A stretch of 64,000 nucleotides of DNA. Source: Pseudomonas paraglycinae (GTDB lineage: Bacteria; Pseudomonadota; Gammaproteobacteria; Pseudomonadales; Pseudomonadaceae). The translations under genes and the position numbers were made by a program. The stretch covers positions 124,001 through 188,000 of the forward strand of contig NZ_BQHR01000010.1 of NCBI RefSeq assembly GCF_021601625.1, read 5' to 3'. Below, piece after piece: positions 1 to 10,611 of this stretch. The notes beneath the pieces are model-generated. The model searched no databases, had not been told where the DNA came from, and worked only from the letters and a program-made list of their open reading frames with translations. Position 1 is the first letter of the stretch, and every line of letters begins with the position of its first letter.

Positions 1-1191
1 GGACATGAACTCCATCAGCGGCAGGCACAGGCCTTCGCAGCGTGAGGCGTTGACGTAAAAACTGGCGGCCTGGTAAAGCCGCGCGTATTGCGCGTCGTCC
101 AGGTAACCGTGCATCACCAGCACCCGGCAGGCGAACGGTGTCAGTTGCGCGAGCAGGGTCATCAGTTCGCTGTAGTAGGACGCCAGATCGTTCTGGGTAA
201 TCTTCAGTACCAGCGTCGCGTCAGGCGTTTCGCGAAAGGCCCAGCAGAACGCGGTGATCAGGTGGTGCCAGTTCTTGCGGCCGTCTTTGGGGTTGAACAC
301 GGTGACGTAGATCACGCCTTCCACCGCGGTCTCGACCACTGAGGAGGTGTCCGGCAAATCCAGCGGGGGTGGCTCGACCACCGCCACCGCATGCGGAGCG
401 GCGATGGCCGGGAAACGTTTTTCAAGCCAGGCGTGTGCGCTGTCCGACAGCAGATCCTGCACACCCTCCCAGTACCAGTGGTGCAGGAATTTCACCCGTT
501 CTTCACCCGCGCCCAGCCTCCACAGACGCAGATAGTGACGGGCAATGACCAGGCGTCGTTTGACCGTCAGCGGTGGCGGGCGCAGTGCCTCGATTTCAGC
601 CAGTTGTTCGGCGGTCAGCGGTTTGGGCAGCAAATCATCGGCAGACAGTCCCAGCGTGCGGCTGTCGAAAATGCAGCCCTTGATCGCCAGGGTCGCGCCT
701 GGATTGATCGGCGCACTGACGTGCTGCTCACGAATGACGGCGAAGTTTTCCCACAAGGGCGTCGGCAGCACGAGTACCGGAAAGTCCTCGCCCATGGCGC
801 GGCGAATCGCGCGGGCGGTGTGGCTCGACAGCGTGATGGCCCGTCCCTGTCGTGCGAGCATTTGCGTCCAGTCGTGGCGCGGATCATCGTCCCACGACTC
901 GTCCGGGATCGAATCGAACTCCCATGCGATCACGCAGATCGTCGGGCATTCAAGATCGCTCGGGGTATTTTGCGGCGGAGTAAAAGACAGAAACACGCTG
1001 GACTCGCCGGCAGCAAGCAGCCGTCGATAGAGCGGATCGACCTCGGCGGTGGTGGACACCACATGCACCTGCCCGAGGCTTTCAAGCACCGGGCGATAGG
1101 CCTTGAGCACGAAGTAATAGCTGTATTCGGGACGCCCGAGACTCTGGCTGATGGAGCGGTCGTTGACGTCCGAGTAGAGAATGAAATTCAT
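1..1191 (-). CDS. Glycosyltransferase, partial (3' end beyond the left edge)
   Basis: The minus strand is open from an ATG at 1191 to base 1, giving 397 codons with no stop, so the C-terminus lies outside the window. The product begins MNFILYSDVNDRS. Near the visible end it has a GT-B style acceptor/donor half: VTVFNPKDGRKNW, a typical GT4 'KN' strand-loop, then YQAASFYVNASRCEG followed by LCLPLMEF, which is the E-x7-E type nucleotide-sugar signature. It is divergent from the rhamnan operon, and in Pseudomonas extra glycosyltransferases commonly lie upstream of rmd. A role in modifying or capping the same polysaccharide is therefore plausible but inferred. No signal peptide or membrane span is visible, so it is probably cytoplasmic. 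Confidence 0.75.
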   Translation of the reverse strand, partial: MNFILYSDVNDRSISQSLGRPEYSYYFVLKAYRPVLESLGQVHVVSTTAEVDPLYRRLLAAGESSVFLSFTPPQNTPSDLECPTICVIAWEFDSIPDESWDDDPRHDWTQMLARQGRAITLSSHTARAIRRAMGEDFPVLVLPTPLWENFAVIREQHVSAPINPGATLAIKGCIFDSRTLGLSADDLLPKPLTAEQLAEIEALRPPPLTVKRRLVIARHYLRLWRLGAGEERVKFLHHWYWEGVQDLLSDSAHAWLEKRFPAIAAPHAVAVVEPPPLDLPDTSSVVETAVEGVIYVTVFNPKDGRKNWHHLITAFCWAFRETPDATLVLKITQNDLASYYSELMTLLAQLTPFACRVLVMHGYLDDAQYARLYQAASFYVNASRCEGLCLPLMEFMS

Positions 1192-1618
1192 GGCATCCCA
1201 CGGTGAAACCGCCATCCCGGCAACTTCACGCTATGACGGCCTGGCCATTGGATCGAGTCGGCAGGGCCGATGCTCGTCCAGTGTTCCGGGACACGTCTTC
1301 GTTCTTGTTTTAGTGGTCAGATTCACCCGGTTGCACACCCACTCCGGCAGCGTTCGGGGAACCGTGACGAGGGGCATTCTAAACACATCCGTTGAAGGTT
1401 CGGGAACCGCCCGACGAGAAAAACGCGACTACGCTGACGAGAACTGACCGGTCACGGTTTGGCCGGTTGAAATTGCTGCGCAATTGGCACAGATTGGCAG
1501 CCAAACAACTACAACAATGACTTCACCTGCCGTTCTGCCCGGTTTTACCAGGGGGCTGACAGACATTCCCTTAAAGCCTGTGGGAAGAGGTGAAAGTTAA
1601 AGACCAAGGGGTCGCTGT
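1192..1618. promoter_or_regulatory. Divergent intergenic region between the glycosyltransferase and rmd
   Basis: This is 427 bp without a convincing gene; short open frames here look like chance. It must carry promoters for both divergent units. A perfect inverted repeat AATTGC-TGC-GCAATT lies at 1471-1485, within a stretch (TTGAAATTGCTG) that could be a weak -35. I could not find a good -10 at the right spacing, so no promoter is called. The repeat is a candidate operator for the rhamnan operon. Confidence 0.4.
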
Positions 1619-3501
<1,883 letters not shown>

Positions 3502-3504
3502 GCC

Positions 3505-4947
3505 ATGCTGATCCCCGTGATTCTGTCCGGCGGTGCCGGCACCCGTTTGTGGCCGGTGTCCCGGGAGGGCCATCCCAAGCCGTTCATGACCCTGCCCGAC
3601 GGCCAGTCGCTGCTGGGCAAGACCTACCGGCGCGCCGCCGCGCTGCTGGACGGCTGGGGCGACATTGTCACGGTGACCAACCGCGAGTACTACTTCCAGA
3701 GCAAGGATCACTATCAGGCCGCGCGCCTTTCACGCCATCGCGGGCACTTTCTGCTCGAACCCACCGGGCGCAACACCGCGCCGGCCATCGCGGCGGCAGC
3801 GCTGTCGCTGCAAGCCCTGCACGGTGATGCAGCGATCATGGTGGTGATGCCTGCCGACCATCTGATCGTCAACGAAGACGCGCTCAAGAGCGCGGTCGAA
3901 CATGCAGTCAATCTGGCAAAAGACGGTTATCTGGTGACCTTCGGTGTGGTGCCGACCGCCCCGGAAACCGGATTCGGCTACATCGAAACCGGCGCGCCAC
4001 TGGACGCAAACGGCGCAGCCAAGGTGCAGCGCTTCGTGGAAAAGCCCGATCTGCAAACCGCGACCCATTATCTGGAGAGCGGCAACTTCCTGTGGAACTC
4101 GGGGATGTTCTGTTTCACCACCGCGACCCTGATCGCCGAGCTGGCGCTGCACGCCCCCGAGTTGCTGGAACAGACTCGCGCCTGCATGGCCGCCAGCGAA
4201 CCGGTGGAAACCGTCGGCTGCCTGCAACAGGAACTGTCGCCGCAGCTGTTCGCCGAGATCACCGACATTTCCATCGACTACGCATTGATGGAGCGTTCGG
4301 AGAAAGTCGTGGTGGTGCCCGCCGGTTTCGACTGGAGCGACATCGGTTCGTGGGGTGCCGTAGCGGCGCTGGTGCCGGCCGACGCTGACAACAACCGTGC
4401 GAGCGGCGAGGCGATCTTCATCGACAGCCGCAACAACTTCGTTCAAAGCGAAGGCCGGCTGGTGGCCGCCGTCGGTGTGGAAGACCTGATCATCATCGAC
4501 ACCGCCGACGCCGTGCTGGTGGCCCACGCCGACCGTGCTCAGGATGTGCGGCGCGTGGCCAAGCAGCTCAAGGACAAATCCCACGAAGCCTATCGCCTGC
4601 ATCGTACGGTCAGCCGTCCGTGGGGCACCTACACCGTGCTCGAGGAAGGCCCGCGCTTCAAGATCAAGCGCATCGTGGTCAAGCCCGGCGGCAAGCTGTC
4701 GTTGCAGATGCACCATCACCGCAATGAACACTGGGTGGTGGTCGAAGGCATGGCCAAGGTCACCAACAACGGCAGCGGCACGACCCTGGTGGCGAAGAAC
4801 GAATCGACGTTCATCGCCGCCGGTCACAAGCACCGTCTGGAGAACCCCGGCGTGATCGACCTGGTGATCATCGAAGTGCAAAGTGGCGAATACCTGGGAG
4901 AGGACGACATCGTCCGCTTCGAAGACCAGTACGGCAGGACGGTTTAA
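3505..4947 (+). CDS. wbpW: Bifunctional mannose-1-phosphate guanylyltransferase / mannose-6-phosphate isomerase
   Basis: 480 aa, the size of the type II phosphomannose isomerase/GDP-mannose pyrophosphorylase family (AlgA, WbpW). The N-terminal guanylyltransferase domain carries GGAGTRLWPVSREGHPKPF near residue 9. The C-terminal cupin isomerase domain has RPWGTYTVLEEG and the metal-site stretch QMHHHRNEHWVVVEG. It makes GDP-mannose for Gmd. It starts 3 bp after the gmd stop with GGAG upstream, and its stop codon abuts the start of wzm. The position inside the rhamnan operon is why I use wbpW rather than algA or pslB. Confidence 0.9.
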   Translation: MLIPVILSGGAGTRLWPVSREGHPKPFMTLPDGQSLLGKTYRRAAALLDGWGDIVTVTNREYYFQSKDHYQAARLSRHRGHFLLEPTGRNTAPAIAAAALSLQALHGDAAIMVVMPADHLIVNEDALKSAVEHAVNLAKDGYLVTFGVVPTAPETGFGYIETGAPLDANGAAKVQRFVEKPDLQTATHYLESGNFLWNSGMFCFTTATLIAELALHAPELLEQTRACMAASEPVETVGCLQQELSPQLFAEITDISIDYALMERSEKVVVVPAGFDWSDIGSWGAVAALVPADADNNRASGEAIFIDSRNNFVQSEGRLVAAVGVEDLIIIDTADAVLVAHADRAQDVRRVAKQLKDKSHEAYRLHRTVSRPWGTYTVLEEGPRFKIKRIVVKPGGKLSLQMHHHRNEHWVVVEGMAKVTNNGSGTTLVAKNESTFIAAGHKHRLENPGVIDLVIIEVQSGEYLGEDDIVRFEDQYGRTV

Positions 4948-5745
4948 ATGCTGCTTTCCCTGTATCGCTCGCTGCATGACTATCGAGGCTTCATTCTCGG
5001 CAGCGTGCAGCGAGAGTTTCAATCGCGCTATCGCAATTCACTGCTCGGTGCCTTGTGGCCCGTGTTCAACCCGCTGTCGATGATCATCGTCTACACCGTG
5101 ATCTTTTCCCACATCATGCGCGCACGCCTGCCGGGCGTGGATGACAGCATGGCCTACAGCGTCTACCTCTGCGCCGGTCTGCTGGCCTGGGGGCTGTTCT
5201 CTGAAATCACCCTGCGCAGCCAGACCATGTTTCTGGACAACGCCAACCTGCTGAAGAAAATCAGCTTCCCCAGAATCTGCCTGCCGGTGATTGTGCTCTG
5301 CAACGCGGCAATCAACTTCGCCATCATCATCGGCCTGTTCCTCGGCTTTCTGCTGATCACCGGGCGCTGGCCGGGCATGGCGCTGCTGGCGCTGATCCCC
5401 CTGATCGCGCTGCAAATGATGTTCTGCGCCGGGCTGGGCATGATCCTCGGCGTATTGAATGTGTTCTTTCGCGATGTCGGTCAGCTCTTCGCCATCTGCC
5501 TGCAGTTCTGGTTCTGGCTGACGCCGATCGTGTACCCGATGAGCATCCTGCCGGAGTGGGTTCAGCGGCTGCTGCAACTCAACCCGTTGACCAACCTGAT
5601 CGGCAGCTATCAGAACCTGTTCCTGTATGGGCAGTGGCCCGTCTGGAGTTCGCTGCTGCCGGTGTTCATCACCGCGCTGGTGATGTGCCTGATCGGCCTG
5701 CGGCTGTTTCGCAGGCGTGTCGGTGAAATGGTGGATGAACTCTGA
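4948..5745 (+). CDS. wzm: A-band polysaccharide ABC exporter, permease subunit
   Basis: 265 aa integral membrane protein of the ABC-2 type. About six hydrophobic segments are visible: near residues 35-55, 65-85, 110-135, 145-170, 180-200 and 228-250. It pairs with Wzt to move the finished lipid-linked rhamnan across the inner membrane. The start codon follows the wbpW stop directly, and the stop overlaps the wzt start by one base (TGATG), implying translational coupling and matched stoichiometry. Confidence 0.9.
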   Translation: MLLSLYRSLHDYRGFILGSVQREFQSRYRNSLLGALWPVFNPLSMIIVYTVIFSHIMRARLPGVDDSMAYSVYLCAGLLAWGLFSEITLRSQTMFLDNANLLKKISFPRICLPVIVLCNAAINFAIIIGLFLGFLLITGRWPGMALLALIPLIALQMMFCAGLGMILGVLNVFFRDVGQLFAICLQFWFWLTPIVYPMSILPEWVQRLLQLNPLTNLIGSYQNLFLYGQWPVWSSLLPVFITALVMCLIGLRLFRRRVGEMVDEL

Positions 5746-6998
5746 TGGGACATATTCGCGTCACCGGCCTGGGCAAGGCCTATAAGCAGTATCCCAATCG
5801 CTGGAGTCGCCTGGCGGAATGGCTGATCCCGTTTTCGCCCCTGCGCCACCACCAGCATTGGGTGCTGCAGGATGTCGCTTTCGAAATCGCTTCCGGCGAG
5901 GCGGTGGGCATCGTCGGCGCCAACGGTGCGGGTAAAAGCACCTTGCTGAAGATGATCACCGGCACCACTCAACCCACGTGCGGCAAGATTGAAATTGAAG
6001 GTCGCGTCGCCGCATTGCTGGAATTGGGCATGGGCTTTCACCCGGACTTTACCGGCCGCCAGAACGCAATCATGGCCGGGCAATTGCTGGGTCTGCAGGT
6101 CGACGAAATCGAAGCGATGATGCCCGAGATCGAACATTTCGCCGAAATCGGCGAGGCCATCGACCATCCGGTCCGCACCTACTCCAGCGGCATGCAGATG
6201 CGCCTGGCCTTCAGCGTCGCCACCGCACGGCGACCGGATATCCTGATCGTCGACGAGGCGCTGTCGGTGGGTGACGCCTACTTTCAGCACAAGAGTTTCG
6301 ACCGCATCCGCAGCTTCCGCAAGGCGGGCACGACACTGCTGATCGTGTCCCACGACCGCTCGGCGATCCAGTCGATCTGCGACTCGGCGATCCTGCTCAA
6401 GGACGGCCAGATGGCCATGTACGACAAGCCGGAAGTGGTGCTCGATTACTACAACGCCCTGATGGCCGAACGCGAAGGCCAGATCGTGCGTCAGGAAATG
6501 CTCGCCGGCGGCGAGGTGCGGACTGTGTCCGGCACCGGTGAGGCCGTCATCCTCGGGGTGCGCCTGCTGGATGAACAGGAGCGCTCCATCGAGGCTGCAG
6601 AGGTCGGTCAGCCGGTGGTATTGGAAGTACAGGTTGAGGTGCGCAGCGACATCGAACGAATGGTGCTCGGCTTTCTCATCAAGGACCGCCTGGGCCAGAT
6701 GATGTATGGCATCAATACCCATCGCCTCGACAAGGCCCTGACGGATCTGCACGCCGGAGAACGTTTCACCTATCGCTTTGCCTTCGTGATGGGTCTGGGC
6801 AAGGGCAATTACTCGGTATCGCTGAGCCTGTCGCGACTGGACTCTCATATGGATCGGAACTTCGAGTGGCGCGACTATGGCCTGGTGTTTCATGTGATCA
6901 ACGGCCGGCAGGAAAATTTTGTCGGCTGCTCGTGGCTCGACGCCAAGGCTTCGATAACCCGCCATACCGCCGCTGCGCTGACTGAGCGCGCGCCATGA
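5745..6998 (+). CDS. wzt: A-band polysaccharide ABC exporter, ATPase with C-terminal carbohydrate-binding domain
   Basis: 417 aa. The N-terminal ATPase has Walker A GANGAGKST (residues 58-66), a degenerate signature YSSGMQMRL (146-154) and Walker B ILIVDEA (166-172). Residues from about 250 to the end form an extra domain, as in Wzt proteins that recognise the non-reducing end of their O-polysaccharide (known for E. coli O8/O9a). The extra domain suggests recognition of a specifically capped rhamnan, which would fit the additional glycosyltransferase at the left edge. It overlaps wbpX by 4 bp. Confidence 0.9.
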   Translation: MGHIRVTGLGKAYKQYPNRWSRLAEWLIPFSPLRHHQHWVLQDVAFEIASGEAVGIVGANGAGKSTLLKMITGTTQPTCGKIEIEGRVAALLELGMGFHPDFTGRQNAIMAGQLLGLQVDEIEAMMPEIEHFAEIGEAIDHPVRTYSSGMQMRLAFSVATARRPDILIVDEALSVGDAYFQHKSFDRIRSFRKAGTTLLIVSHDRSAIQSICDSAILLKDGQMAMYDKPEVVLDYYNALMAEREGQIVRQEMLAGGEVRTVSGTGEAVILGVRLLDEQERSIEAAEVGQPVVLEVQVEVRSDIERMVLGFLIKDRLGQMMYGINTHRLDKALTDLHAGERFTYRFAFVMGLGKGNYSVSLSLSRLDSHMDRNFEWRDYGLVFHVINGRQENFVGCSWLDAKASITRHTAAALTERAP

Positions 6999-8362
6999 CC
7001 CGGCTGCTGGTCGAATGCACCCACGTGTTCAAACACCCGAAGGTCAATTCGGGGATTCAGCGGGTGGTGCGCAACGTCATCAAACAGCTGCCGCCGAGCG
7101 CCGAAGGGGTCGAATGCGTGCCGGTGATCCTGCTCAAGGGCAGGCTGTACCGTGTGACGCGTCTGGCGCCGCTGGACTCACCGCTGTTCAATACCATCGC
7201 CACGCTTGGCGAACGCCTGGAACGACTGGCCCACCGCTTCTGGCAAGTGCATCAGCGGCTGGACACACGCTGCCGCACAAAACTGGCACGACGCCTGTTT
7301 TACGTCGGCTATCGCCTCACGTCGTTCGGTGTATTCGGGATACCACTGCGGTTGGTCGAGCAGATCAATCGCTATCAACTGGATCGACGCTGTGAGCCGC
7401 TGCAACACCAGCCCGGCGATCATCTGGTGTTGCTGGACTCGTCCTGGCATTCGGACTTTTTTCTGCACGCCGAGCGCCTCAAGCATGAAGGTCTGGGCAT
7501 CGTCGCGGTGATCTACGACCTGATTCCCCTGTCCCACCCGCAGTTTTACGACACGCGGCTGGTCGAGGTGTACAGCGAGTGGTTCGACTGGATCGCCCAC
7601 AACGCCGACGGTTTCATGGCGATTTCCGCCACCGTGCGCGATCAGGTGCGTGCAGAACTGCAACGTCGCCTCGGATCGGAACAGACCGGCAAACGCTGGT
7701 TCGACTATTTTCACCTCGGTTCGGAGCTGGATCTGCAGAGCGTCGAAGCTGCCGTCGAACCGCGTCTGCAACGGCTGTTCGCCACACCGAAGCCGGTGTT
7801 CCTGATGGTCAGTACCATCGAGCCGCGCAAGAACCACGACTATCTGTTGGATGCCTTCGACCATGCCTGGGCGAACGGCTCGAAAGCCCGGTTGTGCATC
7901 GCCGGACGCATTGGCTGGAAGTGCGACACGCTGCTTGCCCGGATTCGCCATCACCCCGAGCTCAACCGGCGCCTGTTCATGTTCAACGACTTGAGCGACA
8001 CCAGCCTCGAACACGCCTACGCCCATGCCGGCGCGCTGGTGTTTCCATCGTTCGTCGAAGGTTTCGGCCTGCCGCTGGTGGAAGCCATGCAACGCGGGCT
8101 GCCGGCGATGGGCAGCGACATCCCGGTGTTCCGCGAGATTGGCGGTGAATTCATGGCGTATTTCGACCTGCAGTCGCCGCAAAGCCTCGCCGATCTGGTG
8201 CAGAGCTTTGAGCGCAGCGGTCGATTCCCCGCCGCCCGGGATGTCAGCGACTGGCAATGGATCGGCTGGCGTGAAGCCAGCGCGCAACTGGCCGAGCGTA
8301 CCGCGCGCCATGTGCTGGAGGCGCCTCAGGTGCCAGCGAGGCAACATGCGCATAGCCCTTAA
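6995..8362 (+). CDS. wbpX: D-rhamnosyltransferase, GT4 family
   Basis: 455 aa, GT-B fold. The C-terminal half shows the GT4 hallmarks: STIEPRKNHDYLL (start of the donor domain), CIAGRIGWK, and EGFGLPLVE with the E-x7-E pair. The N-terminal half includes VIYDLIPLSHPQFYD, shared with WbpX-type rhamnosyltransferases. Its position after wzt matches wbpX in the P. aeruginosa A-band cluster, where WbpX, WbpY and WbpZ build the alpha-1,2/alpha-1,3 D-rhamnose repeat. It overlaps the next gene by 17 bp. The exact linkage cannot be read from the sequence. Confidence 0.85.
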   Translation: MTRLLVECTHVFKHPKVNSGIQRVVRNVIKQLPPSAEGVECVPVILLKGRLYRVTRLAPLDSPLFNTIATLGERLERLAHRFWQVHQRLDTRCRTKLARRLFYVGYRLTSFGVFGIPLRLVEQINRYQLDRRCEPLQHQPGDHLVLLDSSWHSDFFLHAERLKHEGLGIVAVIYDLIPLSHPQFYDTRLVEVYSEWFDWIAHNADGFMAISATVRDQVRAELQRRLGSEQTGKRWFDYFHLGSELDLQSVEAAVEPRLQRLFATPKPVFLMVSTIEPRKNHDYLLDAFDHAWANGSKARLCIAGRIGWKCDTLLARIRHHPELNRRLFMFNDLSDTSLEHAYAHAGALVFPSFVEGFGLPLVEAMQRGLPAMGSDIPVFREIGGEFMAYFDLQSPQSLADLVQSFERSGRFPAARDVSDWQWIGWREASAQLAERTARHVLEAPQVPARQHAHSP

Positions 8363-9476
8363 CGCCCGGATTCTCCAGGCACCGCGCACCGGCATCGGCC
8401 ATTACGTCGCCGAGCTGGTAAATGCCTTGCACGCGGACACCGATATCGACGTGGCGCTCTTCCATGGCTGGGGCTGGAGTTCGCAGCTGCCGGAAGCAGC
8501 GATGCCCGGTTATTCGCGTCTGACGCCATTGCTGCGGCAGATCCCCGGGGCCTATCAGGCGCGCCGGTGGCTTGAGCAGAAACGCTTCGATCAGGGCCCG
8601 GCGCAACCGGTCGATCTGTATCACGAACCGAGCCTGTGGCCGCTGGCCTTCGATGGCCCGACCGTGATCACCCTGCACGATCTTACGCACCTGCATTTCC
8701 CCGAAACCCAGCCGCCGGCCCGGCTGCGGGAAATCGAACGGCGGCTCGCCGATGGCGTACGCCAGGCGCGGATCATTCTGACCGACTCGCAAGCCATCGC
8801 TGACGAGGCCCGGGAATATTTCGGACTGCCTGCCGAGCGTTTCGTGGTCGCGCCGCTGGGTGTTGCCGAGCGTTTCCATCCGCGCGAGCCGGAAGACATC
8901 GACTCGGTGCTCAAGGCCCACGCGGTCGAGTACCGGGAGTATTTCCTCTGCGTCGGCACCCTGGAGCCGCGCAAGAACCTGAACCTGGCTCTGCGCGCCC
9001 ACGCGCTGTTGCCGGATCTGGTACGCCAGCGTTTTCCGCTGTTGATCGTCGGCATGGCCGGCTGGCAGCGCGACCAGTTCAGTGATGAATTGCAGCAGGC
9101 GCTGGCTTGCGGGCACGTGTGCCTGCTCGGCTACTTGCCCGATGAGCAAGTCGCGCAATTGCTGTCCGGCGCCCGGGCGCTGATTTTTCCGTCGCTGTAT
9201 GAAGGTTTCGGCCTGCCGGTGCTGGAAGCGATGGCCAGCGGCACGCCGGTGGTGCTCACCCGCTCTTCGGCCATGCCGGAAGTGGCGGGAGACGCCGGCA
9301 ACTATATTGAAGCTGACGATGCAGACGGCTGGCGTGATGCGATGAGCCGACTGATCGAAGATCAAGCGCACTGGCAGGCATGCCGGAAAGCCGGATTGCA
9401 GCAGGCACGGCTTTTTTCCTGGAAGCGTTGCGCGCAGGCCACGGCCGGCGCCTACCTCCAGGCCATGGGAGGTTGA
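8346..9476 (+). CDS. wbpY: D-rhamnosyltransferase, GT4 family
   Basis: 376 aa when started at the ATG at 8346 (MRIALNARILQAPRTG), inside the end of wbpX. A longer in-frame frame beginning at 8025 runs through wbpX and is rejected. Motifs: ITLHDLTHLHFPE, GTLEPRKNLNLAL and EGFGLPVLEAMASG with the E-x7-E donor signature. It is paralogous in layout to WbpX, and in the known system it elongates the rhamnan. Its stop is immediately followed by the wbpZ start. Confidence 0.87.
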   Translation: MRIALNARILQAPRTGIGHYVAELVNALHADTDIDVALFHGWGWSSQLPEAAMPGYSRLTPLLRQIPGAYQARRWLEQKRFDQGPAQPVDLYHEPSLWPLAFDGPTVITLHDLTHLHFPETQPPARLREIERRLADGVRQARIILTDSQAIADEAREYFGLPAERFVVAPLGVAERFHPREPEDIDSVLKAHAVEYREYFLCVGTLEPRKNLNLALRAHALLPDLVRQRFPLLIVGMAGWQRDQFSDELQQALACGHVCLLGYLPDEQVAQLLSGARALIFPSLYEGFGLPVLEAMASGTPVVLTRSSAMPEVAGDAGNYIEADDADGWRDAMSRLIEDQAHWQACRKAGLQQARLFSWKRCAQATAGAYLQAMGG

Positions 9477-10607
9477 ATGCGGGTTCTGCATTTTTTCAAG
9501 ACGTACCTGCCTGACTCGGTCGGCGGTATCGAACAAGTGATCTTTCAACTCTGCGAGAGCGGCGCCCAACACGGCATCGACGGCCAGGTGCTGACCCTTA
9601 GCGCCAATCCAGAGCCTGCTGTGGTGCGTCTCGGCCAGCACGAAGTGCATCGGGCAAAACTGGATATCCAGTTCGCCTCCACCGGTTTTTCCTGGAGCGT
9701 GTTCAAGCAGTTTCGCGAACTGGCCGCCGAAGCCGACGTGATCAACTACCACTTCCCGTGGCCGTTCATGGATCTGGTGCACTTCGCCAGCGGCGTGAAC
9801 AAACCGACGGTGGTGACGTACCACTCGGACATCATTCGCCAGAAGCACCTGCTCAAACTCTATCGCCCACTGATGAACCGCTTCCTCGCCAGCGCCGACC
9901 GGGTTGTCGCGGCCTCGCCTAACTATCTGCACACCAGCGATGTGTTGCAGCAATTCCAGGACAAGACCCGCGTCATCCCTTATGGCTTGAACAAGGCAGG
10001 TTATCCACAGGCCGATGTCGAGCGCATGAACCGCTGGCGCCAGCAGCTTGGGGATAAGTTTTTCCTGTTTGTCGGGGTGATGCGCTATTACAAAGGCCTG
10101 CACATCCTGCTTGATGCTTTGAAGGACGTTGACTACCCGGTGGTGATCGTCGGCGCGGGCCCGCTGGAGCAGGAGCTGCACGCCCAGGCCGCCGCGCTTG
10201 GCCTGAAAAACATTCATTTCCTCGGCCGTCTGAGCGATGAAGACAAGGTTGCCCTGCTGCAACTGAGCTATGCCATCGTCTTCCCGTCGCACCTGCGCTC
10301 GGAAGCGTTCGGCATTTCTCTGCTCGAAGGCGCGATGTACGGCAAACCGATGATTTCCAGCGAGATCGGCACCGGCACCAGCTACATCAATATCCACAAC
10401 GAAACCGGGCTGGTGGTGCCACCGAGTCATCCCCAGGCGTTTCGCGAAGCGATGCGCACCCTGTGGGAAAACCCGGCCCGCGCCGCCGAAATGGGCCTCA
10501 AGGCAGAGGCCCGCTATCGGCAGTTATTCACAGCCGACGAAATGGGCCGCAAGTGGACCGAGTTGTATCAGGAGCTGCTGGAGGAAAAGGCGTTGTCCTA
10601 CGCCTGA
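9477..10607 (+). CDS. wbpZ: D-rhamnosyltransferase initiating A-band synthesis, GT4 family
   Basis: 376 aa GT4 enzyme. It starts MRVLHFFKTYLPDSVGGIEQ, with the glycine-rich acceptor loop. The donor side has GVMRYYKGLHILL, VGAGPLEQEL and SEAFGISLLEGA (E-x7-E). It has no transmembrane span but is probably peripheral to the inner membrane, where it would act on a lipid-linked primer. It is the last gene of the operon and runs tail to tail with the minus-strand oxidoreductase only 4 bp away, with no clear terminator between them. An exact DnaA box lies inside the gene at 10001-10009. Confidence 0.88.
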   Translation: MRVLHFFKTYLPDSVGGIEQVIFQLCESGAQHGIDGQVLTLSANPEPAVVRLGQHEVHRAKLDIQFASTGFSWSVFKQFRELAAEADVINYHFPWPFMDLVHFASGVNKPTVVTYHSDIIRQKHLLKLYRPLMNRFLASADRVVAASPNYLHTSDVLQQFQDKTRVIPYGLNKAGYPQADVERMNRWRQQLGDKFFLFVGVMRYYKGLHILLDALKDVDYPVVIVGAGPLEQELHAQAAALGLKNIHFLGRLSDEDKVALLQLSYAIVFPSHLRSEAFGISLLEGAMYGKPMISSEIGTGTSYINIHNETGLVVPPSHPQAFREAMRTLWENPARAAEMGLKAEARYRQLFTADEMGRKWTELYQELLEEKALSYA

Positions 10608-10611
10608 TCCC

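Noticed and set aside
1181-1447. 88-codon open frame in the rmd upstream region
   Set aside because: It overlaps the start of the divergent glycosyltransferase, has no ribosome site and has no similarity I can see.
1470-1500. Possible sigma-54 promoter (TTGGCACAGATTGGCA)
   Set aside because: The -12 element lacks the required GC at the right spacing.
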